Below, one piece after another: positions 1 to 9,166 of a DNA stretch of 50,436 nt. Every line of letters starts with the position of its first letter. Positions within the stretch are counted from its first letter, which is position 1. The DNA comes from Clostridia bacterium (GTDB lineage: Bacteria; Bacillota; Clostridia; Oscillospirales; CAG-272), in contig JAFSWB010000016.1 in the NCBI GenBank assembly GCA_017444735.1, positions 1 to 50,436 on the forward strand. The letters run 5' to 3'. The position numbers and the translations under genes were made by a program. Below the pieces are notes generated by a model. That model did no database searches, had not been told where the DNA came from, and saw nothing but the letters and a program-made list of their open reading frames with translations.

Positions 1-11
1 CACAAACTTCT

Positions 12-252
12 GAAGTTGAAAAGTTCCTGCTTCGTTATACCCCTCGCAGGTAGGAAGCGCTGCCTGCTTCGGGGTCTGCCTTGCCGGAACAAAAATCAGC
101 TCCGGCAAAACTCTTCGACCCGAAACGGATGATTTTACGAGCAGATTTTCGCGCCGAGAACGCCGCCTTGCTATCGCAAGGCAAGAACGAGAAACGAAAA
201 GATGCCGTAAAGGCGCCGCTTCGGGCGGGTTCGGGTAACTTCTGTTACCCTA
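12..252 (+). repeat. 241-bp structured dispersed repeat, left copy
   Basis: This stretch is the reverse complement of 50136-50376, equal in length, with no indels and about six mismatches that I could count. It contains hairpins: an 8-bp stem at 81-88/101-108, a 7-bp stem with a 4-base loop at 165-171/176-182, and a 7-bp stem with a 4-base loop at 233-239/244-250. A frame starting at TTG 81 is open through the element. Two of the differences between copies change its residues (L to V, F to S), which argues against a protein product. The element ends four bases from the stop codon of the SLH gene on the minus strand. It could be a MITE-like element or a structured RNA; no transposase is present. 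Confidence 0.85.
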
Positions 253-255
253 GGC

Positions 256-2979
256 TCAATATCTTCCGATCAGCTCGAAGTGATAATCCGGGAAGTCGAC
301 GCCGTCGCGAAGGGTATAGTCGCCCGCCGTCGGGTTGACGAACATCGTATTCTCATCCGTCTTAAAGCCGACGTTTCCTTCGATCGTAGAATACTTCGAT
401 ATCATATCTTCGTACTCCTTGACCGCTCCGGCGAGGTTGATCTCGACGTTGCCGGTGATGACGAGGGACGAGTTCATGCAGAACTCGGGCTTCTGCCAGT
501 CGTCAAGGTCGAGGGAAATGTCGAAGTAACCGGGCCACATCTCCGCCGCCTGCGCCTTGGTCTCGGGATGACTGTCGAAATAATCGAAGGCGGCTTTCCA
601 TCTGACGTAATACTCGGTTGAAAGGATCTTCTCGGGCGACCCCTCCGCCATAAGCTCCTCGGCGATGGACGTCGCATCGATCCTGTATGCGCAGCCCGTT
701 CCCGTCTCTTTGTTCGGATTTATGATGACGTTGTTCCTGAACGTGTTGTATTTACTGATACCGTTGTTCATAGCGGTGCAGTCGACGTTGTAGAATACGT
801 TCGACTCGACGCGGGTCCCCGCCGTGTCGTCGAGGTAGAGCGAGTTTCTTCCGTTCGTTCCGCCGTGGATGTTCATAAAGAGGTTGTATCTCACGAGGTT
901 TCCGCAGCAGTCGACGGAGTTCCAGTTGTTCATCGCTCCGGTGTCGTCGCCGTTGTAGCAGACCTCGTCGAGCACGTTGTACTCGGCGATCATATTCGAG
1001 GAGCCGCGGAAGTCGATGCCTTCCCAGAAGCACTTCTTGAAGACGTTGTGAGTTACGTGCGCGCCCGTGACCTCCACTTTCAGGGCCGCCTGATTGCCGA
1101 CGCGCAGGTTCGTGAGAGTGAAATAGTTGTTGTCGACGACGACGCCGGTCCCGGTCCCGAACTTGTCGGCGGTGCTGTTCCCGCGGATCCGGAGTCCCTC
1201 GGCGGCCGCCGTCGAGAAGAAGGAGTTTCTGACGGTGACGTCGTAGGGGACGCCCGCTTTACCGCCGTCGACCCTGACCATGCTGCCGGCGGTGCAGCCG
1301 ACAAAAGAGCATCCGTCGATCGTCAGTCCGCGCGGATGACCGTCCGCACAGATCATAAATCCGTCGGAGTTCTTGAAGTCGAGCCCGCGGAAAGTCACGT
1401 ATTCAGTCCCGTTCATCGTTATCATATCGCCGCCGCCGGAGAAGTGGTATTCGCCGGACGGGGAATAAACGTAAAACGTGTTCGTCTTTTTGTCGATCCA
1501 GTATTCGCCCGCCGAGTCGAGCTCCTCGGATGCGTTGATGAGCGCCGTTTTGTTCCAGAAGGCGCTGTCAAAGCCGTCGAGCTCGAGGTAGCGGAGACAT
1601 CCCATTCTCGCCGTATCGGGGTGAGTGATGAGGAAATCGAGATCTCCGCCGTCCGATACGGTATAGCCGCCCGTTTCGAGCAGGTCCTTAAACCATCCCG
1701 TCGAGAGGTATCCGTAGAGATACAGTTCTTCCGGCGCGTGATATTTTACGATCCTGTTCTTGAAATAGAGAAGAGTTATCCTGATATGGTTATCGTCGAT
1801 CGTGTATCCGCAGTTGGGCATCAGGTCGTCCGTACCGTCCGGGAATTTGTTGGGGAAGCGGGCGAGAGTACATTCGCCGTTCTCTCCCATGACCATCAGG
1901 GAGGCGGGATCGTAATCCTTGAGCTTGCCCGACAGGTCGGCTTTCTTTATCTTGTCGACGGATCTTGACGCAAACAGACCCTTTTCGCTTTCCGTGATCT
2001 CCTCAAGATCGGAGGAGAGGACGTCGAATCCGCCGGAGAAGGTCACGTCGCCGTCTCCGTATTTGCAGTATACGACGGGGCAGTCCGCCGTCCCGGAGTC
2101 CGCGGTATTCATTCTGACGGACAGTTCGCCGTAGTCGCCCGCCTTGAAGGCGACCTTGACGGAGCCCTTTTCCGCCGTTTTTTCGATTCCGCGGACCGCC
2201 TCGACGGCGCGCCCGAACGAAGCGAACGGGTGGTCGAGCGAGCCGTCGCCGCCGTCGTCGCCGTCGGTCGAGACGTAAAAGTCGGCGTCGTCGACGAGCG
2301 GGTATTCGGGTTCCGTGAACGTCGTCAGCGGAACAGGTTCGTTATACGAGAGCTTCACGCCCGTGTCGAACCGTTTGAGGATCGTGGCGAGCTGTTCGCG
2401 GGTCGCGGGTCCGCCGGGCTCCACGGTCTTCGCGGTGACGCCCTTGACGAGTCCCGCCGAGACCGCCCACGAGAGAGCGTCCGCCGCCCAATCGCTTATC
2501 CGCGGGGCGTCCGTGTACACGGAGAGGTCCGCTCTCCCCGAAACCGCGTAATCCTTGTGGGATGAATAACGGAAAAGCATGGCGGCGAGCTGTTCGCGGG
2601 TGATCTCTCCGTCCGGATCGAATTCGGTCGCGGACACTCCGAGCACTACGCCGGAATCCTTCGCCCAGATGACCGGGACGGCGTACCATTCGCTTTCCTT
2701 AACGTCGCGGAAATCCGCTCTGAAAGCGGTTTCCGGCTCGCCCTCGATACGCCAGAGGACGGTGACGACCATCGCGCGGGTAGTCGTCCCCTCGGGGTCG
2801 AACAGACCGCCGCCGACGCCCTTGAGGTAGCCCTTGTCTACCGCGTAGCCGATATATTCCTCGCTCCATCTTCCCGCCTCGACGTCTTTGAAGAGCCGCG
2901 CGGCGGAAGCGGACGGAACAGACGTGAAGAGCACGGCTGTCATGAGAAGCGCAAGAAGAAGAGATACGGTTTTTTTCAT
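256..2979 (-). CDS. SLH-anchored right-handed beta-helix protein (GH141/pectate-lyase-like fold)
   Basis: This is a secreted protein of 907 residues. An N-terminal signal peptide (MKKTVSLLLALLMTAVL, cleavage near ASA) is followed by three SLH domains at about residues 28-210, each with the FxDV...W..A...G...G pattern and a TRxQ/TRAM motif. At about 228 comes DFYVSTDGDDGGDGSLDHPF, the entry motif of secreted parallel beta-helix enzymes such as GH141 and related families, followed by Asn-rich coil repeats to the C-terminus. SLH domains normally bind the secondary cell-wall polymer, so the helix should be displayed on the surface. The substrate is not readable; the rhamnosidase next door suggests plant or host glycans. 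ATG 2979 has an AAAGGA site and its own promoter at 3024-3052. The start and architecture are secure; the enzymatic function is inferred from the fold only. Confidence 0.8.
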   Translation of the reverse strand: MKKTVSLLLALLMTAVLFTSVPSASAARLFKDVEAGRWSEEYIGYAVDKGYLKGVGGGLFDPEGTTTRAMVVTVLWRIEGEPETAFRADFRDVKESEWYAVPVIWAKDSGVVLGVSATEFDPDGEITREQLAAMLFRYSSHKDYAVSGRADLSVYTDAPRISDWAADALSWAVSAGLVKGVTAKTVEPGGPATREQLATILKRFDTGVKLSYNEPVPLTTFTEPEYPLVDDADFYVSTDGDDGGDGSLDHPFASFGRAVEAVRGIEKTAEKGSVKVAFKAGDYGELSVRMNTADSGTADCPVVYCKYGDGDVTFSGGFDVLSSDLEEITESEKGLFASRSVDKIKKADLSGKLKDYDPASLMVMGENGECTLARFPNKFPDGTDDLMPNCGYTIDDNHIRITLLYFKNRIVKYHAPEELYLYGYLSTGWFKDLLETGGYTVSDGGDLDFLITHPDTARMGCLRYLELDGFDSAFWNKTALINASEELDSAGEYWIDKKTNTFYVYSPSGEYHFSGGGDMITMNGTEYVTFRGLDFKNSDGFMICADGHPRGLTIDGCSFVGCTAGSMVRVDGGKAGVPYDVTVRNSFFSTAAAEGLRIRGNSTADKFGTGTGVVVDNNYFTLTNLRVGNQAALKVEVTGAHVTHNVFKKCFWEGIDFRGSSNMIAEYNVLDEVCYNGDDTGAMNNWNSVDCCGNLVRYNLFMNIHGGTNGRNSLYLDDTAGTRVESNVFYNVDCTAMNNGISKYNTFRNNVIINPNKETGTGCAYRIDATSIAEELMAEGSPEKILSTEYYVRWKAAFDYFDSHPETKAQAAEMWPGYFDISLDLDDWQKPEFCMNSSLVITGNVEINLAGAVKEYEDMISKYSTIEGNVGFKTDENTMFVNPTAGDYTLRDGVDFPDYHFELIGRY

Positions 2980-3023
2980 TTTTTTTATCCTTTCGTATGG
3001 CGGAAACCGCAGCTTTGCTTTCG

Positions 3024-3052
3024 ATTATACCACAAAATCCGTCATTCTTCAA
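3024..3052 (-). promoter_or_regulatory. Sigma-A promoter of the SLH/beta-helix gene
   Basis: On the minus strand there is a -35 TTGAAG (3047-3052), a 17-base spacer ending TTTGTGG and a -10 TATAAT (3024-3029). The TGTGG just before the -10 is an extended -10 (TRTGn). The -35 overlaps the 3' end of the rhamnosidase gene, so the surface gene can be expressed independently of the upstream operon. Confidence 0.75.
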
Positions 3053-5516
3053 TGAGATATTTTCCCGGCGCGAGATCGAGGACGATCCTGCCGCCCTCGC
3101 GCGGGTACTCGTCGGAGCGGTGAACGACGCCGTTCACTGAAAACGAAAACGGTTCCCCGTCGGTCGCCGCGGGAAGAAGGAGACGGGCGGGGACGGGGAC
3201 CTCCGTCTCGTATGAGAAGCCGTCCTCAAGAGACCACGACGACACGATCACGCCGCTCACGCTTTCATAGCGCGCGGAAAGACGCGTCAGCCGCTCCTCG
3301 TTTTCGGGGATCTCCGCGTCCGCGCGGAGGTCCGGCGTCGGGCGGAGCAGGACGCGGCGGAAGCCGTACTCCCCGGGGAAGCACTCGATCCCGGCGGCGT
3401 ACCGGTAAAGCCATTCGCCGATCGCGCCGTAGGCGTAGTGGTTGAACGAGTTCATACCGGCGTCGCCGAAGCCGCGTTCCACGGTGTACGAGTTCCACCT
3501 CTCCCAGATCGTCGTCGCGCCCTGATCGACGCTGTAGAGCCACGACGGGTCGCGGTCCTGGAGAAGGAGGGTGTAGGCGAGAGCGTCGTCGCCGCATTCG
3601 GAGAGGACGCGGCAGATGATGCCCGAGCCGAGAAAACCGGTCGACAGGCGGTTTCCGTTTTTCACGATTTTGTCGTGAAGAGCGGCGACCGCTCTCTTTT
3701 TTTCGTCTTCCCGGAACGCCCCGATCATCAGGGCGAGCAGATATCCGGTCTGCGTGCGGTGCTCTTTTACGAGGTCCCCGTCCTCGCCTAGATACCGGGC
3801 GCGGAAGGAACCGACGAGCTCTTTCCCGAGGGAGTCGTAATACTCCGCGCGGTCGGCGCGGTCCGTCGCCGCCGCCATTTCCGCCATGAGCGCCGCGTCG
3901 AGAACGTAATACGCCGCGCTGACGTAGTCTTTGTCGGTCGGCTCGTAGGCGAGCCAGTCGCCGTACTCGGGGACGGGCGCGCCGCGCGAGGCGATCCACG
4001 CCATGTATTTTTCCATCGACGGGAAGTGTTCGTCGACCAGCTCGAGGTCGCCGTACATCCTCATCATTATGTGCGGTATTATGATTCCCGCGTCCGCCCA
4101 CGCGCCGCCTCCGGCGTCGCCGACGGTCATACCGGGGATGACGTTCGTGTATCTGCCGTCCTCATACTGCGAGTCCCGCGCGTCGGCGAGCCACTTTCTG
4201 AAAAAGGAGTCGACGTCCGCGTTGTACGACGCGGTCCCGGCGAAGACCTGCGCGTCGCCGGTCCATCCGAGCCGCTCGTTCCTCTGCGGGCAGTCGGTGG
4301 GGACGGAGAGATAGTTGCCGCGCTGACCCCAGAGGATATTTGAGATAAGGCGGTTGACTTTTTCGTTTGACGTCACGATCGAGCCGGTCTCGCGGATGTC
4401 GGAACCGACGACGCGGCTGACGAGGCGGCTGATCTCAACGGGGGCGTCGGCGGTGATCTCGAGGTATCTGAATCCGAAGAAGGTGAAGAGCGGTCTTGCC
4501 TCGTCTTCCCCTCCCGAGAGGATGAATTCGAGCTTCGATTTCGCCGTCCGGTAGTTTACGGTGTAGACCGAGCCCTTCGGGCCGTCGTTCCCGCGGGCGG
4601 CGGAGCCGCTGTCGTTCAGCATCTCGCCGAAACGGACGAGAAGGTGAGTTCCCTTCCCGCCGCGGACGGTGAACGTCGGCCATCCGACCGCGTTCTGACC
4701 GAAGTCGACGACGGCGTATTCGTCTCTGCCGAGCGAGAAGGAGTCCTCGCCGAGGGAGGAGCGGACGGCGACGCGCTCACCGAATTCCGTGCCGTTGGCG
4801 CGCTCGCCCGAGTGGACCGTCACGCTCGCCGGCTTCATGGCGAGACCGTCGCGCTCGCGCACGGGCGGGCCCGAAAACGGGGAGAGGGCGACGGCGCGTT
4901 CGATCGTTTTCGCCTTTTCCCACCCGGCGCGGCCTGCGCCGGGAGAGGAGAGGGCGGCGAAGCTCTCGCGGTTGAAGTCGACGAATTCGCCGTCCCAGAT
5001 GTCGGAGAACCCTATTTGTCCTCCGAGCGTCGTCAGCCATTCGCCGTCCGTCGTCACGGTCCGCTCGCCGTCGCGGTCGGCGACCGTGAGCGCCGCGCGG
5101 AAGCACATTATCGGGTCGTGATAAGTCGAAAAGGCGATCCTTCCGGCGTACCAGCCGCGCGAGACGGCGGCGAGGATCACGTTTTCGCCGTCGACGAGGA
5201 GATCGGTCACGTCGTACGTCACGAACGTGACGCGGCGGTTGTAATCGGTCCACCCCGGCTTCAGCTCGTCGTTCCCGACGCGCTTTCCGTTGATATACAG
5301 GTCGAAGACTCCGAGCGCGCTCGCCTCGACGGTCGCCCTGACGGGACCGTTTGCGGAAAACGAGCGCGAAAAGAGCGGCAGTCCGCCGCAGTCCCCGAGC
5401 GGCGCGCGCTGGATTTCCGATTCCGCGCGGCCCCAGTCGGGTCGCTCGTCGGCGGATTTCACCCTGAACGGGGAAGTGATCCATTCGGCGCGTTCTATTG
5501 CGTATTCCTTTTTCAT
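3042..5516 (-). CDS. Alpha-L-rhamnosidase, GH78
   Basis: The enzyme hydrolyses terminal alpha-L-rhamnose from glycosides or pectic oligosaccharides. It has 824 residues and no signal peptide, so it is probably cytoplasmic. The N-terminal beta-sandwich holds the family motif LYINGKRVGNDELKPGWTDY. The (alpha/alpha)6 barrel carries DCPQRNERLGWTGD near residue 410, the hallmark acidic cluster of GH78, and further on WERWNSY and NSFNHYAYGAIGEWLY. The C-terminal part is a beta domain. ATG 5516 overlaps the stop of the radical SAM gene (ATGA, 5513-5516), so the two are translationally coupled at the end of a thiI-pncB-radical SAM-GH78 transcript. No transporter or rha catabolic genes lie nearby. Confidence 0.9.
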   Translation of the reverse strand: MKKEYAIERAEWITSPFRVKSADERPDWGRAESEIQRAPLGDCGGLPLFSRSFSANGPVRATVEASALGVFDLYINGKRVGNDELKPGWTDYNRRVTFVTYDVTDLLVDGENVILAAVSRGWYAGRIAFSTYHDPIMCFRAALTVADRDGERTVTTDGEWLTTLGGQIGFSDIWDGEFVDFNRESFAALSSPGAGRAGWEKAKTIERAVALSPFSGPPVRERDGLAMKPASVTVHSGERANGTEFGERVAVRSSLGEDSFSLGRDEYAVVDFGQNAVGWPTFTVRGGKGTHLLVRFGEMLNDSGSAARGNDGPKGSVYTVNYRTAKSKLEFILSGGEDEARPLFTFFGFRYLEITADAPVEISRLVSRVVGSDIRETGSIVTSNEKVNRLISNILWGQRGNYLSVPTDCPQRNERLGWTGDAQVFAGTASYNADVDSFFRKWLADARDSQYEDGRYTNVIPGMTVGDAGGGAWADAGIIIPHIMMRMYGDLELVDEHFPSMEKYMAWIASRGAPVPEYGDWLAYEPTDKDYVSAAYYVLDAALMAEMAAATDRADRAEYYDSLGKELVGSFRARYLGEDGDLVKEHRTQTGYLLALMIGAFREDEKKRAVAALHDKIVKNGNRLSTGFLGSGIICRVLSECGDDALAYTLLLQDRDPSWLYSVDQGATTIWERWNSYTVERGFGDAGMNSFNHYAYGAIGEWLYRYAAGIECFPGEYGFRRVLLRPTPDLRADAEIPENEERLTRLSARYESVSGVIVSSWSLEDGFSYETEVPVPARLLLPAATDGEPFSFSVNGVVHRSDEYPREGGRIVLDLAPGKYLIEE

Positions 5517-6451
5517 CTGTTATTCTCTCTTTCGTTATCGGGCTCGTCCCACACGGGGGTATATGACGCCGAGGCGGACCCGCGCTCCTGCATGAAGCCG
5601 TCGAAGCCGAGTCTGTTCGCCTCTTCTCTCACTTTCTCATATTCGTACGTCGTGACGCGGCGGCGGAGCGAGCGGTCGAGCCGACCGTCGTCCGTTCCGC
5701 GGAAAAAGTCGGGGGTGTACTGACTCATCAGCGAGAGCAGGACGGACGAGGAGCCGTAACTCTCGTTTATCGCGCGAATGACCGCGATAGAGTCGTCGGA
5801 ACAGCCCGGCAGGACGAGATGGCGGACGATGACGCCCGATCTCATAACGCCGTCCCCGCCGATCCTCGGTTCCCCGGCGACCCCTATCATCTCGCCGAGC
5901 GCGGCGAGCGCGTATTCGCCGTAGTCGGGAGCGCCCGCGAGCGCGCCGGACAGGGCGGGGGAGAGAAATTTGAAGTCGTCGAGAAAGACGTCCGCCGTCC
6001 CGCGAAGAGAGGAGACCGTCTCCCTCTTTTCATACCCGCCCGTGTTCCACACGACGGGGATCGTCAGCCCTCTTTTCCGCGCGTCGGCGACGGCGCGGAT
6101 CAGGACGTCGGTGAACGGGGTGGGCGAGACGAGGTCGATCGTCGCCGCGCCGTCTTCGGCAAGTGTCAAAAAAGTGTCGGAGAGTTCCTTTTCCGTATAA
6201 ATCCCGCCGTGCTTCGAGGCGTTCTCGCGCGTCGAGATATCGCCGTTCTGACAGAAGACGCACCCGAGCGGACAGCCCGTAAAAAAGACGGCGCCCGCCC
6301 CGCGTTCACCGGATATCGGCGGCTCCTCCCATCGGTGGAGCATCACCCGCGCGACGCGGGGCAGAGCCCCGCATCCGCAGGCGCCCGGATGAACGGCGCG
6401 GTCGGCGCCGCACGCCCTCGGGCAGAGTGCGCATCCTTTATTTCTTTCCAT
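5513..6451 (-). CDS. Radical SAM protein, PflX-like (COG1313)
   Basis: This is a 312-residue Fe-S protein that resembles the putative pyruvate formate-lyase activases of the PflX group; the real substrate of that group is not established. It begins MERNKGCALCPRACGADR, a Cys-rich N-terminus, then WEEPPISGERGAGAVFFTGC followed by PLGCVFCQN. The latter supplies the CxxxCxxC cluster typical of radical SAM enzymes (GC-x3-C-x2-C). I start it at ATG 6451 because the open frame upstream is only a shadow inside pncB; the 14-base overlap with the pncB end fits a coupled operon. No glycyl-radical enzyme is encoded in the window, so the partner is unknown. Confidence 0.85.
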   Translation of the reverse strand: MERNKGCALCPRACGADRAVHPGACGCGALPRVARVMLHRWEEPPISGERGAGAVFFTGCPLGCVFCQNGDISTRENASKHGGIYTEKELSDTFLTLAEDGAATIDLVSPTPFTDVLIRAVADARKRGLTIPVVWNTGGYEKRETVSSLRGTADVFLDDFKFLSPALSGALAGAPDYGEYALAALGEMIGVAGEPRIGGDGVMRSGVIVRHLVLPGCSDDSIAVIRAINESYGSSSVLLSLMSQYTPDFFRGTDDGRLDRSLRRRVTTYEYEKVREEANRLGFDGFMQERGSASASYTPVWDEPDNERENNR

Positions 6452-7889
6452 TTTTCTCCGAAAGCATCCTGTTTTTGATATCCCACAGCTTCTGCGAGAG
6501 GTCGACGTAATACTCGTGCGGGTTCTCGAAGCGAAGGACCTCGTCCCACATCGTGGCGATCTCGCGCTTGCAGTGCTCCCTGACCTCCGTGAGCTCGGGG
6601 AATTCGTAGACCAGTTCGCCGTTTTTGAAAATGGGGATGAGAAGCTCGCGCGACGTGAAGTTCGTGAGCGTCCGCCTCTTCCACGTGAATTCCGGGTCGA
6701 AGATCTCAATCGGTTCTCTGTCGTCGACCGTCTCGTCGTGGAGCGTGATGAGGTCCGCCTCCGCCTTGCCTGTCTCGTTCGAGTAGAAGCGATAGACCTT
6801 CTTGAAGTGCGGGTTCGTGATCTTCTCGGTGTTCTCGGATATCTTGATCTTCGGGGTTATGACGCCGTTTTCCTCTATCGCGGCGAGCTTGTAGACGCAG
6901 CCGAAGACGGCGTCGCTCTTCGCGGTTATGAGCCGCTCGCCGATCCCGAACGCGTCGATGACCGCGCCCTGAGAGAGCAGCTCGTTTATCAGATATTCGT
7001 CGATGGAGTTCGAGACCGTTATCGTGCAGTCGGTCAGTCCCTCCTCGTCGAGGATGCGGCGCGCCTTCTTCGTGATATACGTGATGTCGCCGGAGTCGAT
7101 GCGGATGGCGCATTTCTTTTTGCCCATCGGCCAGAGAACGTTTTTGACCGCTTTGACCGCGTTCGGAATGCCCGATCCGAAAACGCTGTAAGTGTCGACG
7201 AGGAGCGTCGGATTTTCGGGATACAGACGGCAGTACGTCTCGAACGCCTCGTACTCGGAGTCGAACATCTGGACCCACGAGTGCGCCATCGTCCCGCCCG
7301 CCGGCACGCCGTACAGCTTATCCGAGAGAGTGCAGGCGGTCCCGGCGCATCCGCCGATGAACGCCGCTCTCGCTCCAAGCACCGCCGCCGATTCGCCGTG
7401 CGCCCTGCGCGATCCGAACTCGGCTATCGGTCTGCCGCGCGCGGCGCGGACCATACGCGACGCCTTCGTCGCGATAAGCGACTGATGGTTGAACGCGAGC
7501 AGACAGTACGTCTCGATGAGCTGCGCCTGGATCACGGGCGCGCGCACCGTCATGATCGGCTCGCGCGGGAAGACGACCGTTCCCTCGGGAACGGACCAGA
7601 TGTCGCCGGTAAAGCGGAAATCCCTGAGATACGAGAGAAATCCCTCGTCAAAGATCCCGCGTCCCCTCAGGTATTCGATGTCGCTTTCGGTGAAATGAAG
7701 ATTTTCGATATAATCCGCGACCTGACGGAGCCCCGCGGCGACGGCGTAGCCGCCCCCGTCCGGGACGCGTCTGAAGAAGACGTCGAAATAGGCGATCCTG
7801 TCGCGGACGGGCGAGTTGAAATAGCCGCGCCCCATCGTAAGCTCGTAGAAATCGCAGAGAAGAGCGAGGGAATATTCGTCGTTTACCAT
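6438..7889 (-). CDS. pncB: Nicotinate phosphoribosyltransferase
   Basis: The enzyme makes nicotinate mononucleotide from nicotinate and PRPP with ATP hydrolysis, the first step of the Preiss-Handler NAD salvage route. It has 483 residues, normal for the family. Recognisable motifs are DFYELTMGRGYF near the N-terminus, EFGSRRAHG in the middle, then GTMAHSWVQMF and IRIDSGDI. I choose ATG 7889 over the GTG at 7898 because an AAAGGTG site sits eight bases upstream of the ATG. It follows thiI by 14 bases and overlaps the radical SAM gene, so it is an internal operon member. Confidence 0.95.
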   Translation of the reverse strand: MVNDEYSLALLCDFYELTMGRGYFNSPVRDRIAYFDVFFRRVPDGGGYAVAAGLRQVADYIENLHFTESDIEYLRGRGIFDEGFLSYLRDFRFTGDIWSVPEGTVVFPREPIMTVRAPVIQAQLIETYCLLAFNHQSLIATKASRMVRAARGRPIAEFGSRRAHGESAAVLGARAAFIGGCAGTACTLSDKLYGVPAGGTMAHSWVQMFDSEYEAFETYCRLYPENPTLLVDTYSVFGSGIPNAVKAVKNVLWPMGKKKCAIRIDSGDITYITKKARRILDEEGLTDCTITVSNSIDEYLINELLSQGAVIDAFGIGERLITAKSDAVFGCVYKLAAIEENGVITPKIKISENTEKITNPHFKKVYRFYSNETGKAEADLITLHDETVDDREPIEIFDPEFTWKRRTLTNFTSRELLIPIFKNGELVYEFPELTEVREHCKREIATMWDEVLRFENPHEYYVDLSQKLWDIKNRMLSEKNGKK

Positions 7890-7903
7890 ATCAAACACAC
7901 CTT

Positions 7904-9094
7904 TCAGTTTTTTTCGTACTGTCTCACGTCGACGTGATATCTCTTTTCAAACGCGGCGTCCTCGAGCGCGGCGACGTCGAGCTTTTGTTCCTCGGCGAGG
8001 ACCTTTTCAAGCTCGGGACGCGTCTTCGGATGGCGCGGGGTGAACACGGTGCAGCAATCCTCGTACGGGAGGATCGAGGTGTCGAAGGTGCCGATCGAGC
8101 GGGCGATCCTGACGATCTCGTCCTTGTCGAGTCCGAGACACGGGCGGAAGATCGGAAGGGAGGAGGCGTCCTCCGTCGCGCACATCGCCTTCAGCGTCTG
8201 CGAGGCGACCTGACCGAGGCTTTCGCCGGTGATGAGCACGTCCGCCTCGTTCTCGCGGGCGACCCGGCAGGAGAGGCGCATCATGAAGCGGCGGAGCAGG
8301 ATCGTGAAATACGGCTCGTCGCACCCGGCGCGGAGCGTCTCCTGGATCTCGGTGAGCGATATCACGTGGACGCGCATCATCCCGCAGTACTCGGTGAGGA
8401 TCTTCGACAGGGTGAGGACCTTGTCGCGGGCGAGCTCGCTCGTGTACGGGAAGGACTCGAAATGAACGGCGTCGACGAAAAGGCCGCGCTTCATCATCAT
8501 ATATCCGGCGACGGGCGAGTCGATACCGCCCGACAGAAGGAGCAGACCGCGTCCGCCCGTTCCGACGGGGATGCCGCCGGCGCCCTGATCCTGTCCGGCG
8601 TGGATGTACGCGAATTTGTCGCGGATCTCGACGCGGACGGTCACGTCCGGGTGATCGAGATCGACGCGGAGGCGCGGCATCACGTCGAGGATCGCTCCGC
8701 CGACCTCGGCGGCGACCTCGGGCGACGTCATCGGAAACGATTTGTCGCTTCTCTTCGCCTCGGCGCGGAACGACGCGGCTCCGGCGAGCTTTTCGGGGAG
8801 GTATTCGGCGGCGGTCCGGCAGATCGCTCCGATCTCCTTTTCGCACGCGGCGGCGAGACAGACGGCGGCGAAGCCGAAAACGTGCTTCACCGTTTCGTAA
8901 AGCTCGCGGACCGAAAACTCGGCCGCCTCGTCGAGCGGCTCGACGTAGACGGTGCTCTGCATATACCGGACCGAATAGTTTCCGTAGTGCGCGGCGCGCC
9001 GCCTGACCTCCTTCAGCAGTTTCGCCTCGAAGGACGCCTTGTTCGCGCCTTTGAGTATTATTTCCCCGTATTTACACAGGATGACTTCTTTCAT
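7904..9094 (-). CDS. thiI: tRNA 4-thiouridine synthase ThiI
   Basis: ThiI transfers sulfur to U8 of tRNA and in some bacteria supplies sulfur for thiamine. The protein has 396 residues: an N-terminal ferredoxin-like domain, a THUMP domain (to about residue 165), then a PP-loop ATPase with SGGIDSPVAGYMM at about 185-198. It ends without a rhodanese domain, as is usual in Firmicutes, where a NifS-type desulfurase (NifZ in Bacillus) delivers sulfur. No such gene is adjacent. The Cys pair in YEDCCTVFTPRHP is in the conserved position near the C-terminus. It starts the thiI-pncB-radical SAM-GH78 run. Confidence 0.95.
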   Translation of the reverse strand: MKEVILCKYGEIILKGANKASFEAKLLKEVRRRAAHYGNYSVRYMQSTVYVEPLDEAAEFSVRELYETVKHVFGFAAVCLAAACEKEIGAICRTAAEYLPEKLAGAASFRAEAKRSDKSFPMTSPEVAAEVGGAILDVMPRLRVDLDHPDVTVRVEIRDKFAYIHAGQDQGAGGIPVGTGGRGLLLLSGGIDSPVAGYMMMKRGLFVDAVHFESFPYTSELARDKVLTLSKILTEYCGMMRVHVISLTEIQETLRAGCDEPYFTILLRRFMMRLSCRVARENEADVLITGESLGQVASQTLKAMCATEDASSLPIFRPCLGLDKDEIVRIARSIGTFDTSILPYEDCCTVFTPRHPKTRPELEKVLAEEQKLDVAALEDAAFEKRYHVDVRQYEKN

Positions 9095-9120
9095 TTGGTG
9101 ACGGTCCTTTCGCTTTTGTC

Positions 9121-9150
9121 AAAAAACCGGGAAGAGAGAACCCTTCCCGG
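9121..9150 (-). terminator. Rho-independent terminator of pduL
   Basis: On the minus strand, an 8-bp GC-rich stem (9127-9134 pairs with 9143-9150) is followed by a T run (9121-9126). It lies between pduL and thiI, so thiI needs read-through or its own weak promoter in the remaining 26 bases. Confidence 0.8.
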
Positions 9151-9166
9151 TCAGGAAACAGAGTTT

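Noticed and set aside
233..250. Repeat hairpin as the terminator of the SLH/beta-helix gene
   Set aside because: The stem is perfect but no T run follows on the minus strand, so I do not call it a terminator.
81..338. Small protein in the left repeat (and its twin at 50020-50307)
   Set aside because: The frame is open in both copies only because the DNA is nearly identical. Differences change amino acids, the tails differ outside the repeat, and the hairpins explain the conservation better.
3024..3052. Shared TTTGTGG before the -10 in three surface-protein promoters as a special regulon box
   Set aside because: TGTGG next to the -10 is the ordinary TRTGn extended -10 of Gram-positive promoters and also occurs before rimP, so no separate regulator is needed.
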